Assembly: GCF_954871325.1 (NCBI RefSeq)
Contig: NC_088776.1
Span: forward strand, 30,552,508 to 30,616,507
Source: Gordionus sp. m RMFG-2023
Taxonomy: Eukaryota > Nematomorpha > Gordioida > Chordodea > Parachordodidae
Reading direction: 5' to 3'
Length of the DNA stretch: 64,000 nt
Part shown: piece after piece, positions 54,490 to 64,000 of the stretch
Layout of the letters: each line of letters starts with the position of its first letter
Numbering within the stretch: position 1 is the stretch's first letter
Translations under genes and position numbers: made by a program
Notes under the pieces: generated by a model
Told to the model about the DNA's origin: nothing
What the model saw: the letters and a program-made list of their open reading frames with translations, nothing else
Database searches by the model: none

Positions 54490-54935
54490 GAATCTGATAT
54501 ATAAAGATTTATGTAATTTAAATTTTATATTGCTTTATAGCATCTTGTAAATCTTTATAGGATAAAAATATATCTCCTTCTTTCATATTTAAGGTATTAC
54601 TATGGTAGTACTTTTTGGTGACATTCTAAAATCTTATATATAAAGATTTATGTATTTTAAAAAGGTATTAATATGGTAGTACTTTTTGGTGACATTCTAA
54701 AATCTGATATATAAAGATTTATGTATTTTAAAAAGGCATTACTATGGTAGTACTTTTTGGTGACATTCTAAAATCTGATATATAAAGATTTATGTATTTT
54801 AAATTTTTATATTGCTTTATAGTTTACTAAATATTGGGAAATAAGTAAGGTATTACTATGGTAGTACTTTTTGGTGACATTCTAAAATCTGATATATAAA
54901 GATTTATGTATTTAAAATTTTTATATTGCTTTATA
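54490..54935. repeat. right subterminal tandem array of the MULE
   Basis: About five copies of GGTATTACTATGGTAGTACT, TTTTGGTGACATTCTAAAAT and CTGATATATAAAGATTTATG, inverted with respect to the left array. Copy number differs between the two ends, so the array has grown or shrunk independently. Confidence 0.85.
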
Positions 54936-55114
54936 GTTTACTAAATTTCTTCCACGATATTATTTATACATCCATTTTATTATAAATACAAATTTTAAAT
55001 GATTCGTTAAATTTTCGTAACTTTTTTATCGATTCGGAAAATGCGTATGAATAAGAAAAAATAAAACTTTTATTTCTTGCTAATACGCCATTTGGCGTAA
55101 GTCTATCATCTCCC

Positions 55115-56189
55115 GATAAAAACGTTATGTTTGTATACGTTTTTATGTGTTATATAAGATGAGAAATAATTGTTTCCTTGTGGTTGGCACGTGCGGTATG
55201 TTTGATTTTTTTTTTCGTTTTAATTTTTTTCTTCTCCTCGTTCCCTTTTTTTTAGTTTATATTTTAATGGTCCACATATTCTCGGCCAGGCCATAAAAGG
55301 GAATGTGAAATGTTGTTGTTAAAATAAAATGAAAAGGGAAAGATGGTAGAATGATGTTAAAATTTTTTATTTTATAAAATATAATTAATAAAAGTTTAAT
55401 TTTTTTTAAGTTCCCCAAATTTATAATTTGAAAATTGTATTAAAAAAAACCACTTTAATTATTTATTTTTTTAAATTCCCCAAAATTGTAATTTGAAAAT
55501 TATATAAAAAAAATTTGTACTGAATTTATTCAGTCTCCAATCACGAAAAAAATTTTGCTTGTACTGAATTTATTCCTTCTCCAATCATGAAAATTTTTTT
55601 TAGCGTAGTTTCAAGTATCCAAATTAACAAACCACAATCACCCAATGACCATCGATACCGCTGATGATCCATGATGACATACATAGGACGTAAATGTAGA
55701 CAAATGAAGCTATGAATATGATAGGATGAGGAACTCGTATTAACAGATTACAGTCTTAACCAGTATATGATATCCTTATAGCATTCCTTTGTAGGACCAT
55801 GAATATTCAGTATTCTATTAATGCAATGTGAATTCATACTACTATCCTAAAAAGTTTTATTTTTTACATCTTAAACTTATTTGTAAATCATATAATTCCC
55901 CTTCATGTGATGATAAATCAATTAAAAATTTAACTATCTCCTAAGTGGGAAAAAATTTTCATAATTATATTGGATACGACTGGGCTTGGAACCTCAAAAT
56001 TTATATTAGCTTGAACCTGACATGAGAATATCTTTAACAAATTATTAAGGGTTGAGCTGGGCTTTATAAACTTTTATAATTATATTCTTCCTAATATTAT
56101 GAGGGATCTGGCATGACATCTATCGTAAAAAAATGAATAAAAATCTCATTTCCCGTCATTTTTGACGGGCTTTCTACTAGTTTTTAATT
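55115..56189. other. AT-rich region with small duplications; no gene
   Basis: No coding sequence recognised. At 55,390-55,610 two short tandem duplications are visible: TTCCCCAAA...ATAATTTGAAAATT twice, and TTGTACTGAATTTATTC...CTCCAATCA twice. Confidence 0.5.
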
Positions 56190-57898
56190 ATGTAACGAAT
56201 TTTTTGTAATTGCTACATATTCTAAATAAAGAATATATAACGTAACGATAGCTATTTTTGTAGTGATGACGGTATTCGCTTTTTCGAGGTTAGCGCACAT
56301 GGAGGGAATAGATTTCATTTTAAACGGGTAATTTAGATTGTTTTAAGACATTTCGGAGAAATCACTAATGACTCTAGGAGAGCCATCTAATTTTGAGAAA
56401 ACGTATAGCGGGAAATAGATCTGATTATCGACTGCAGGTTTGATGACTCCAGCTGCCAAGATTTACTGGAATATCGGGGCGTAACTTGTTAAGTTGGCGC
56501 GGGCGAGAGAGATGGAAGTACCTTCCTTTTGGATGCGAAGATAATCAAGCATCAGCCTGAAACGCCATTTGGCGATTTTCACGAATAAAGACATTAAGGG
56601 CCCCACAGCGAGTTTGGTCTCGGCGATGTTCAGCGTGGGACTATTGGTGAAGTTAACGTCTTCTGGGAATCGATGGTTATCAACGTTAACAACACCATTG
56701 AGGATATTGTTGATAGGTGAAAGAACCGTTGACCCCACTTGGGGCGCATAAAAATCATTCGATGATAGATGTTGCTTCCCAGACGAGGGATGTCTGAGGA
56801 GGCCAGTGAGACTGTTAAAGGGTTATCAATACTCCACTTCTGGATTGCAGAATCTTCTGATAACTATGACACTATATATCATAATGAATAGGGAATATGA
56901 CCGGCGGCATCTAGCGGTGGTGAAGGCGTTTGATTGTTGGTTGATTCTTATCCTCCAGGACCTTTATCGCTTTCTGAAGAGAAGAGCTGGCTCCTCAATT
57001 CTCTTAGTTATTTGTTAAGCTTTTTGAGACAGTCAGGGAATTGAGCTGCTCTCCTCGTCAGGGTCGATGGTCCGTTGTCCGGGTTTAGCTGTCTTCAGTT
57101 TCAAAGGGAGGTAGCCCTAAAAAAGGCTTTTGGGTATTATGCCCTAAGGAGAGCCTTTGGATATTGGGTAAAAATATGGTCTAGGTAAAGGAAGAAAAAG
57201 GGGAGGAGGAAATATTAAAAAGTGGGAGAAAAGATGTTATTGTAATCGTGATCTTGCTATTTTCTATTCTTACCACTGGAGGCGGGCACCTCCCTCTGAG
57301 TTTTAGATGCCTGTATGTGGGCCTACCGCTGGTGATACTCACTTTCTCTCGAAAGAACCGATCCGAATTATTTTGATTTCGGCATTCATGTATCGCTCCT
57401 GGTAGGAGAGGTCATTGGCTCTGACCTTCTGCCAATTCGAATGTATGGCGTGAGGATTTGAAGCCTTTCCATTATTGCATCACAGATTTACATATCTGCG
57501 TCTACGTTCATAAGCTTAACAAGCCTCTTTATATGCTTGACTTTGTGGCAATCTCTTTCGCTAGCCGTTTTCCATGGTAGCATAAGCTTTTGCACCTTTT
57601 ACTGCGACGTAGGGGCTTGAACTACTATTGTAGCGGGTGCTTGCGAAATTTGGAAGAGTGCATGACGCATAGTAAATTTTATTTTCGCATTCATGGATGC
57701 TGACGTCGCTCTCGGATTCTATAATTATATCTGCGGGTTCTATTAATGTGGACCGGGCACGGAGATCGAGCGAGGTAAGGGAGATCTGAGCCTGTTAGAT
57801 GCAGACAGTGCAGCCATGCGGGTAGTTCATGTGGCGATGGCAGTAGGTCAGTTTTGATTTGATTGGGGGGTTCCATGAGATGCTTCGAATGCCCGAAG
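56190..57898 (-). mobile_element. fossil retroelement fragment in a GC-richer island
   Basis: The base composition changes sharply to a GC-richer state here and returns to AT-rich at both sides, and minus-strand frames are open in pieces. One piece (56,463-56,738) contains FVKIAKWRFRLMLDYLRIQ; a following piece at about 56,270-56,460 resembles the start of a reverse transcriptase (AGVIKPAVDNQIYFPLYVFS, then NYPFKMKSIP). The FKM..I pattern is seen in DIRS-like and LTR-type elements, so a DIRS-like or LTR-type origin is the best guess. The element is broken at several points and incomplete. The family assignment is weak. Confidence 0.45.
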
Positions 57899-57906
57899 AT
57901 TGGGTC

Positions 57907-58120
57907 TAGTGTTGTTAAACGGCTCATTTGAGCCGATTTTTTAAAACTGCTAACTCAATGTAGCAAGAATAATATTACCTAAGCCTCGAGATTTCGATGA
58001 TATATGTCTAGACCTTTGTTTCTTCTATGAACAAATTGGCTTGCATAATGTTTTTCTGGATGAAATATTGAGTTAGCCATTTTTAAAAATCGGCTAAAAA
58101 GGAGCCGTTTAACAACACTA
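57907..58120. mobile_element. 214-bp hAT-type MITE
   Basis: Inverted repeats of about 50 bp starting TAGTGTTGTTAAACGGCTC at both tips, flanked by a perfect 8-bp duplication ATTGGGTC (57,899-57,906 and 58,121-58,128). It is non-coding. The GTTGTTAAA core is shared with the larger hAT copies in this window, so their transposase family is a likely source of mobilisation. It inserted into the edge of the GC-richer fossil and is therefore younger than that fossil. Confidence 0.93.
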
Positions 58121-58128
58121 ATTGGGTC

Positions 58129-58783
58129 TCACTATTCATATTTTCCTCCTTTTCCATTTTATTACAATTTAGAACTTCTCCCACTCCAGAGTTGTCAAGT
58201 GTAAGGAGATTGGTAAGTGGGTCTTATTTAGGTAGTGCTTTCTTTGAACATTTGACCATTAAAAGAAAAGGAATGGCGAATAATGTATAGGAATAGTAAA
58301 ATATTAAATCAGAAAGGAAAACAACAATTATATATTTATTATTAACCGGAGGGGGGGGGGGTTCTGAACCTCTATTTACCAAATCTCAAGGATTACCTAA
58401 TAGTACTTTATATAAAATCTTAATAGGGCCTGATCCAATTCGGGCTTTTCAGCACTTGTCAAGAGGACTAGTTAACAGGAGTTTGAGGGACGAACCATGC
58501 TTTTAAAGATTTAGAATCCCCTAAAGAACTACGAATGCCAATGATATAACCGATTAGAAATATAATGCTCTACAAATCACAATTCATGACTCTTATTTTT
58601 TAATAATTTTTGTAACAGGTGGGCCCCCTTCCCCCACGAGAACTACGCGTCTGGCTATATATCATTATTCATAATGTCAAGCACTCTCATATTTGAAAAA
58701 ATCTTATTACCCGTATTAGGTCTTACTTGTCTTATGACAATATATATAGTCAATCATTATTCGAAAATTTGTCAAACATACAC
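58129..58783. other. region upstream of the KAT2-like gene; no gene
   Basis: No gene recognised. A G-tract (GGAGGGGGGGGGGGG) lies near 58,350. The KAT2 frame is open back to about 58,697, so an upstream coding exon cannot be excluded. Confidence 0.4.
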
Positions 58784-60089
58784 ATGAATTATATGAATAA
58801 AATTCAAGAATATAAGAAAGAAGCGTTTTCTTTGTCCTTGGATAAAAAATATGAATATATAGCTCGTTACATACGATGTCAGAATGTATCTAATATTTTA
58901 AATAAATTCAAAAAAATAATATTAAGGCATATTCAGCTTGTAAATGTAAATTTTGGAATAGAGCTTCAGTGCTGATTAAACAGGAATACAATGAAAATCA
59001 AAGTAACCTACTCTTAACAAATACAATTTGCAAATGTGGACATTATCTTAGTTTATTACAATATATTTTTGCTAACTATTTAAGATAATCATGTATCAAG
59101 TATAAAATCATCTGAGATTGACAAATATTTAAACATAGCCATTGACATAACAATAATCAAAAAATTTCTACAGGAAGAAAGATATGATGACACTAAATTA
59201 ATATATGAATTAATTCTTAAAGTTTTTACTTTAACTGTTATTAATAATTAATTCTTTATAGTTTTTGCGAATTTCCCTTTTAAAAAATTGTGGTTCCCCA
59301 AGCCTGTCTAAATTATTAGGTTTTCCTCCTTATGAGAAGCCTAGTATTGGACAAGTGATTAAATATTTATAAATCCTAAGCTTTATTTACAAAAGGTTAT
59401 AGCTAACTTTATTTTATCAAAATATGGACATTTAAGTGGAAGTGAATGGCAGAATATGTATGACACTGCTAAAATGTTTGTGAAAGTCTTAAAACATTGG
59501 CAATTAGAAAACCCAATTAACCATTATTTAAGATGTCCAAATGATGATAATAATATATATAAGCAGAATTATACTAGGTTTTTATTTTTTATTTTATGTC
59601 TAAATGTTAAATAATAGGTGGGTATGTTTATGCTCCTTACCTATATTTTGCTCTAGTCTTCCTGGATATGAATTAACAGTAATATTTGGCAAAACATTGT
59701 TTAGATCAATTTATCCTCAAGTAAAGAGAGTTATGCTTGATATGTACAGGCATGAAAAAGAAAAACTATTGAATTTGTCAGAGATAAATCATAATGAAAA
59801 AAATTTATCTACATATTTAAATATTATCCAAAATACAAGTATTGAAAATCCAGTATTATCACATTTCATTCATTTCCCTAGGTTTGATAAGAATTTTTTT
59901 TTCTATAGCTTAAGCAATTATTTTTCTTAAATATTAAGATTTCTTTCTAATCTTGAAGCTGAAGTATTTGATGATTCTTCACCAATTTGGGCATCTGATT
60001 TTGTTCATAAAGCATCCAATACACCGCATTTGCTTAATATTTCTGATAATTTTATGGATAATGGTATTATTAATTATACAATAATTTAA
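58784..60089 (+). CDS. KAT2: KAT2 (GCN5/PCAF) histone acetyltransferase, N-terminal PCAF_N region
   Basis: KAT2 is the catalytic acetyltransferase of SAGA/ATAC nuclear complexes. Predicted exons: 58784-58885, 58927-59050, 59085-59221, 59262-59354, 59396-59577, 59618-59881, 59939-60089; introns 41, 34, 40, 41, 40 and 57 nt, all GT-AG, frame kept, about 350 aa. Matches to animal PCAF_N: YSACKCKFW, CKCGHYLNNHVS, PPYEKPSIGQVIANF, AKMFVKVLKHWQLENP, RCPNDDNNIYKQNYTRWVC, IFGKTLFRSIYPQV, HFPRFLSNLEAEV and SPIW. The human KAT2B counterparts are LRSPNDDISGYKENYTRW and HFPKFLSMLEEEV, so the identity is strong. The frame closes with TAA at 60,087. The GNAT acetyltransferase domain and bromodomain of the usual roughly 830-aa protein are not visible in the remaining 3.9 kb, which is full of transposons. 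Either the gene continues beyond a transposon-filled intron (a possible GT donor is at 60,064) or it is truncated. The start codon is provisional. Confidence 0.9.
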
Positions 60090-60595
60090 ATATTTATACC
60101 TGGGTTGTGTCATGCCAGCCAATATTAAATATTGTACCAAGGCAAATATTTGTGCAATTAAAAAAAAATTGAATTGGGCAATATTTTCATAAAAAAATGA
60201 AAATTATCTTTGTTTTGGGTTGTTTATTGATTGCATATTTAGTTATATAGTATTTTTTTATATATAATTTCTAAAGTAATAATAATAAATTAGGGCTATG
60301 ACAATATTAAACATAAGATGGGGGCCAATATATACTGTTTTAAAAAATATTAGATTGGGCTGATAACTTTAAAAAAACTAATCTGATATGATCATTTTAT
60401 TGTTTTTTTTGTTGTTTTATGAATGTACATTATTTTATTATTTCAAAAGATTTTTTTATTTATTTTTATGAAAAAGAACATAATTAAAATGCATAATTTG
60501 AGTTTTTGCATAGGAAATATGTATTCTTTTTATTACATTTGGTTTAAAGATGGATGGTAAAAAAGTAAATATGAATAATGGATTGGTTTTGAATA
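60090..60595. other. AT-rich region after the KAT2 exons; possible old MITE end
   Basis: No gene. Starts with GGGTTGTGTCATGCCAGCCA and AATATTAAATATTG, which resemble the tips of the GGGCTGTG MITE family in this part of the window (compare 63,670 and 63,713). Confidence 0.4.
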
Positions 60596-61628
60596 GGGCT
60601 GTGCTGATTAACATATTTTTCACTGATCCGATATTTATATTGATTTTTTTACCACCAGCCTTTGAATCAAACGTAATTAAAAAAATCCTTATTTTCTATG
60701 CAAAAAATCGAATTATGCATTTAACTTCAATAATATTATTTTTACAAATAAGACTATAATATAAAAATAAATGTAATATAATAGATAAAAATATATATAT
60801 TTAATAATGTATCCATTTTATTTCGAATAATATTTATTGGTATGAATTATAAAATGGTAATATTTAATATATAAAATTATAATATATTAGTTTTTAAAAT
60901 AAATATGAGAACCTCTAGATTTTCTGGTATCAGGCTATGATTTAGACTATCTATATCCCCTGCTGTACTGAAGATGACTTAGAAGAGGTCTGAATTGGGT
61001 GGGGATTCTTTTAAATATTCATTGATTTCTTTCAGTATGGCAGGTCATCTACATTACTATTGATTTCAGTTATTTTATTGTGATTTTCAATTTAATAAAA
61101 TTTTTTTTTATATTATAGTTTTCCTTTTATTACCACTATCAAATAAAATTATATTAAAATTAACATATCAAATATAAAATAAAATAAAACATTATTTTAT
61201 AAAAGGTGATAAGATAAGAGCCCTTACATCAGAACCAAAAGAATACTATTTTTTAAAACAAAATCTACAAATAATTATTTTAAAATATAATTATTTATGT
61301 TTTTTTGGGAACTTGTAGTCCCACCTCCATTTTTATTTAAATAAATAAAATTTAGGGGGTATTGTACATTTCCATTGTTTTAAAAAAAAATATAAAATTT
61401 TTTAGAAATTTTTTAAAAAAGATTTAGAATCTTTCAATTTTTTTAAAAATAAATAAAAAATTTGAAATATTATAATAATGTAAAATATAAATATATATAT
61501 AACATAAAAAACAAAAAAAGTAAAAAGATTGGATCGGTCTTTTACAGGTATTGACCCAATCTGATTTGAAAATGTTAAATATGAATATCAGATTGGATCA
61601 GTGAAAAATATGTGGATCAACACAGCCC
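60596..61628. mobile_element. 1.0-kb MITE-like element with GGGCTGTG tips and TA target site
   Basis: Inverted repeats of about 45 bp: left GGGCTGTGCTGATTAACATA, right (reverse complement) GGGCTGTGTTGATCCACATA, both followed by TTTTTCACTGATCC. TA flanks both tips, as in Tc1/mariner-type insertion. It has no transposase gene; a short open frame near the left end is not recognisable. Related, more diverged tips lie at about 60,104, 63,672 and 63,713. Confidence 0.75.
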
Positions 61629-61976
61629 TATAATAAATATATATATTTAAAAGAAAAATATTTTAAATGAGATGAGATAATGTTTGGGTAATAAAAAAAA
61701 CAAAACACACTTAATCATTTGTAATAATGCACCAAATATTGTTTTTCATGTGAAAAATCATGTGTGATAATACCCAAGATCAGTGTTGTTAAACGCTACT
61801 TTTAAAAGTAGCGCGCTATCGCTACCGCTATCGTTTTCAAATGAGTAGCGCGCTATTAGCTACTTTTTACGCTACTTTGATTTTTTTTGAAATATTTTTT
61901 TTTACGTAACTTTATTTCCACAAATAAAATATTGATATAAAAACATGACTATTTGTTACATATATATATATATAAT

Positions 61977-63083
61977 TTATTTATTTTTGCACTTTAATAA
62001 TAATAACATTTCGGTACTGTCATCCCCAAGTCTAGAGCGACGATCAGAAAGTATAAGCTTTGCCATACTAAATAATCGTTCAGCACTAGCACTTGAGGGC
62101 AACACAATATTAAATTTAATAAATAAACTTTTTATATGAAAAAAATCATCAAAAATATTTAAATTAGTATTTTTAGATTTAAAAAAGCATCTAGAGGTTC
62201 AATAATATTATTATTATTTATTTCAAAAAAATCGTCTATGGAAGGCTGCGGTTTAGATCTTTCTATAGTATCGTGGTTAGGCATGCCATTTTTTAACGTT
62301 ACCATCAGCCTATCAAGTTGCCCTTTAGATTCAGTCAAATTAATGTACTGCCAATTTAACTTGAAACTAGGATGAACGATAGCATCTATCACATTATCAT
62401 CATCATACAGATCTGGAAATCTTATCCACCAAGGATAATGGTTGAACTGTATCTATTATAAAGTTCATAATGACTTTGTCAGCCAATTTTTGGTATACAC
62501 CAGGGGTTGATGACTCCAAATTAGTTAATAAATTTGATTTGGAAGTGGGTTTATCTTCTTCCATTACCCCAAAACTTTTGAGATATTTTTCAATCTCTTT
62601 ATAATTTGAAGTGTGCACAGGCTAAAATTATAAAAACTTAGAATAAAAATTATGTAGGAGATAAGTACATAAAAATGATTGAAATAACTATTTTAAAATG
62701 TTTTAAATAATTTAGATAAAATTTATGAATATATAAAAAAAATGATTGAAATAACTATTTTAAAATGTTTTAAATAATTTAGATAAAATTTATGAATATA
62801 TAAAAAAATGATTGTTTTTTTATTTTAATTTATTTTAAAAATTAAAGATTAGCCTACACATTGATATTAAATTTGTTTAATATATTACCTTTAAATGTTT
62901 TTTCAAATTAAAGCTGCTCGTATGATTTGAAGAGATAATTTTGCGGCACACCTTGCACCGAAACCTATATCCAGTATTAATTTTTTCTTCAAGGTTAAAG
63001 TATTTCTTGAATTTTGTGAAAGGATCATCTATATTTTGCTCATTTTCCAAAGAAATTTCAATATCTTCAACAACCTCACACAT
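61977..63083 (-). pseudogene. hAT transposase remnant of copy 2
   Basis: Minus-strand pieces. Exon 63,083-62,889 begins MCEVVEDIEISL and carries a BED finger (YRFRCKVCRKII ... NLKKHLK); after a 267-nt intron (62,888-62,622) the next exon supplies PVH, completing an H-X4-H ending. It continues with YKEIEKYLKSFGVMEEDK and VIMNFIIDTVQPLSLVDK. Near 62,430 the frame shifts and jumps to a C-terminal region (FPDLYDDDNVIDAIVHPSFK), which probably marks an internal deletion of the catalytic core. After a further frame change near 62,180 it ends with NIVLPSSASAERLFSMAK and LILSDRRSRLGDD, the hAT dimerisation domain. The long intron contains a 67-bp tandem duplication. Not a functional transposase. Confidence 0.85.
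62677..62810. repeat. 67-bp tandem duplication in the hAT copy 2 intron
   Basis: Two adjacent copies of a unit starting AATGATTGAAATAACTATTT and ending TTATGAATATATAAAAAA. They are almost identical, so the duplication is recent. It helps explain why this intron is much longer than the other introns in the window. Confidence 0.9.
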
Positions 63084-63466
63084 AACAAGATTTATAATGC
63101 TTAATATAAAATGTAAAATGAAATATAAAATAAGATAAAAGCAAGGACATACCAATAACGGAATTTCAAAAATATATAATTTAATGAATGCGTGAAATAT
63201 AAATTAAATACAGACTGCTATTTAACAACTGTTTATATCTAATATATAACAATTAATTATATTTTTAAATATAAATTTCAAAATTAAATTAAATAAAAGG
63301 ATTATAATTTTAGATTTTATAAAAAATATATTTTAATAATTTTTAGATGTATTTATTATGTAAAATTGAAAGTAGCGAGCTACCGCTATCGCTATTTTTT
63401 AAAAAAAGTAGCGCGCTATAGCTACCGCTACTGAAAGCGCGCTATTTTAACAACACCACCCAAGAT

Positions 63467-64000
63467 ATCCCTTTGGCCATAAGTCAAAGTGTTTCTTGTT
63501 TTGCACATAATTTACAGTTGTTTATTTTTTACATTGAAAATATTGATTTTTGAGATTTATTCTAACAGATGATAAATAAATGTTGATCCAAATATTAGAT
63601 TGGTTATCAAATCAGTTTTATATGAATATTAAAAAAATATTGCAGTAAAAAATTTGTTAATTGGCACACAGCCTTAGTTTATACTCTTATTCCTGATTGT
63701 ATAAAACAGAGCTGTGCTGATATTAAATATTGGATTGAATTTACCATTTAAAAAAAAATTGAATTGAGTCAATATTTTCAAAATATGATTTGATTATTGT
63801 TTTTAGTAGGGTTGTGAGCCCAACAAAATTTTTGCCCAGGTTAAGGTTCAGTTTAGGGATAAAAAAATAGGTGGGTTTGGTTCAGGGATATATTTATGAA
63901 GCCAGGTTTGGTTCTGGGTTCATTTCTGGTTTAGGAATTTTTGAATTGATATAAATTATAATTAAATAACTAGACAAATTTGGTAAAAAATAAATTTTTA
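63467..64000. other. right edge of the window; MITE ends and GGTT-rich repeat
   Basis: No gene. A GGGCTGTG-type tip in minus orientation near 63,672 (GGCACACAGCC) and one in plus orientation at 63,709 (AGAGCTGTGCTGATATTAAA) are visible. From 63,810 to 63,935 a GGTTTGGTTC-like degenerate repeat follows a TAGGGTTGTGAGCC start. Confidence 0.5.

Larger units (their letters stand above)
49382..55114 (-). mobile_element. Mutator-like DNA transposon (MULE) with SWIM and OTU domains
   Basis: Inverted repeats of at least 300 bp, starting GGGAGATGATAGACTTACGC at both tips and continuing through CCGAATCGATAAAAAAGTTA and beyond, as is usual for MULEs. No convincing 8-10 bp target duplication is visible (left flank ATTGTAAAA, right flank GATAAAAAC). 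Inside the repeats lie short subterminal tandem arrays around GGTATTACTATGGTAGTACT. The minus strand encodes a transposase of the ZSWIM type (51,260-54,477). The copy is nearly full length, but its coding part carries a few frame breaks and stop codons, so it is probably inactive. Confidence 0.92.
61781..63458 (-). mobile_element. hAT-family DNA transposon, copy 2 (internally deleted)
   Basis: Tips CAGTGTTGTTAAA (left) and TGGTGTTGTTAAA (right, reverse complement), with a perfect 8-bp target duplication CCCAAGAT (61,773-61,780 and 63,459-63,466). Subterminal AGCGCGCT motifs are present at both ends. It belongs to the same family as the copy at 40,114: the C-terminal coding stretch CTAGAGCGACGATCAGAAAG is identical. 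It encodes a BED finger, the following N-terminal region and the C-terminal third, but lacks most of the catalytic core. Confidence 0.93.

Noticed and set aside
49382-55114. Reading the long end repeats as LTRs of a retroelement
   Set aside because: The two ends are inverted, not direct, and the coding part is a DDE/SWIM transposase, so this is a TIR transposon.
56569-57018. Plus-strand frames in the GC-richer island
   Set aside because: They have no recognisable domain and lie opposite minus-strand retroelement-like sequence.
57691-57927. 78-residue minus-strand frame starting in the 214-bp MITE
   Set aside because: Its first codons come from the MITE tip, so the frame post-dates the insertion. 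The rest is unrecognised sequence in the fossil island.
60550-60759. 69-residue plus-strand frame
   Set aside because: It runs across the left tip of the TA-flanked MITE and has no similarity to any family I know.

Overview
The window looks like the end of a eukaryotic chromosome, read from the telomere side inwards. It is very AT-rich, carries TTAGGG-type (CCCTAA on this strand) telomere repeats, and holds two host genes with animal-type sequence: enolase and the N-terminal part of a GCN5/PCAF (KAT2) acetyltransferase. All but one of the fifteen introns I can place in these two genes are 34-43 nt, the exception being 57 nt. The sequence alone suggests an AT-rich animal, or a close unicellular relative of animals, with extremely short introns. 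I cannot name the species; compact parasitic animals are only a guess.

Layout. Positions 1-31,880 are one satellite array of about 76 units averaging 416 bp. Every unit contains about 120 bp of perfect and variant telomere repeats, always with the C-rich strand facing left, as at a left chromosome end. Decayed units run to about 32,345. From 32,345 to 36,300 is a second repeat zone: three copies of a composite block built from about 120-bp tandem repeats, an AT-rich stretch and CpG-rich TTCGCG clusters. A LINE 3' fragment (36,534-37,655, minus) lies just upstream of an intact ten-exon enolase gene (37,840-39,508).

From 40,100 to 64,000 the DNA is mainly transposons. A hAT element (40,114-43,948, perfect 8-bp target duplication) is split by a 2.7-kb fold-back element that carries a captured reverse-transcriptase fragment. 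There follow a lone hAT end, a broken Ty3-like LTR retrotransposon, a 5.7-kb Mutator-like element (49,382-55,114) encoding a FAR1/FLYWCH-like finger, MULE transposase, SWIM finger and OTU protease domain, a GC-richer fossil retroelement fragment, a 214-bp hAT MITE, the KAT2-like gene (58,784-60,089), a TA-flanked MITE, and a second hAT copy (61,781-63,458).

How the parts relate. The array and composite blocks form the telomere-proximal landscape. Enolase (glycolysis) and KAT2 (SAGA-type histone acetylation) are unrelated host genes. The two hAT copies, the lone end and the 214-bp MITE share CAGNGTTGTTAAA-type ends, and the two full copies and the lone end also carry AGCGCGCT subterminal motifs. 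The fold-back element and the MULE share similar GGGA-ATGA-type tips, so the MULE family is a candidate mobiliser of the fold-back element. Most short open frames in the window are chance frames in AT-rich repeats.
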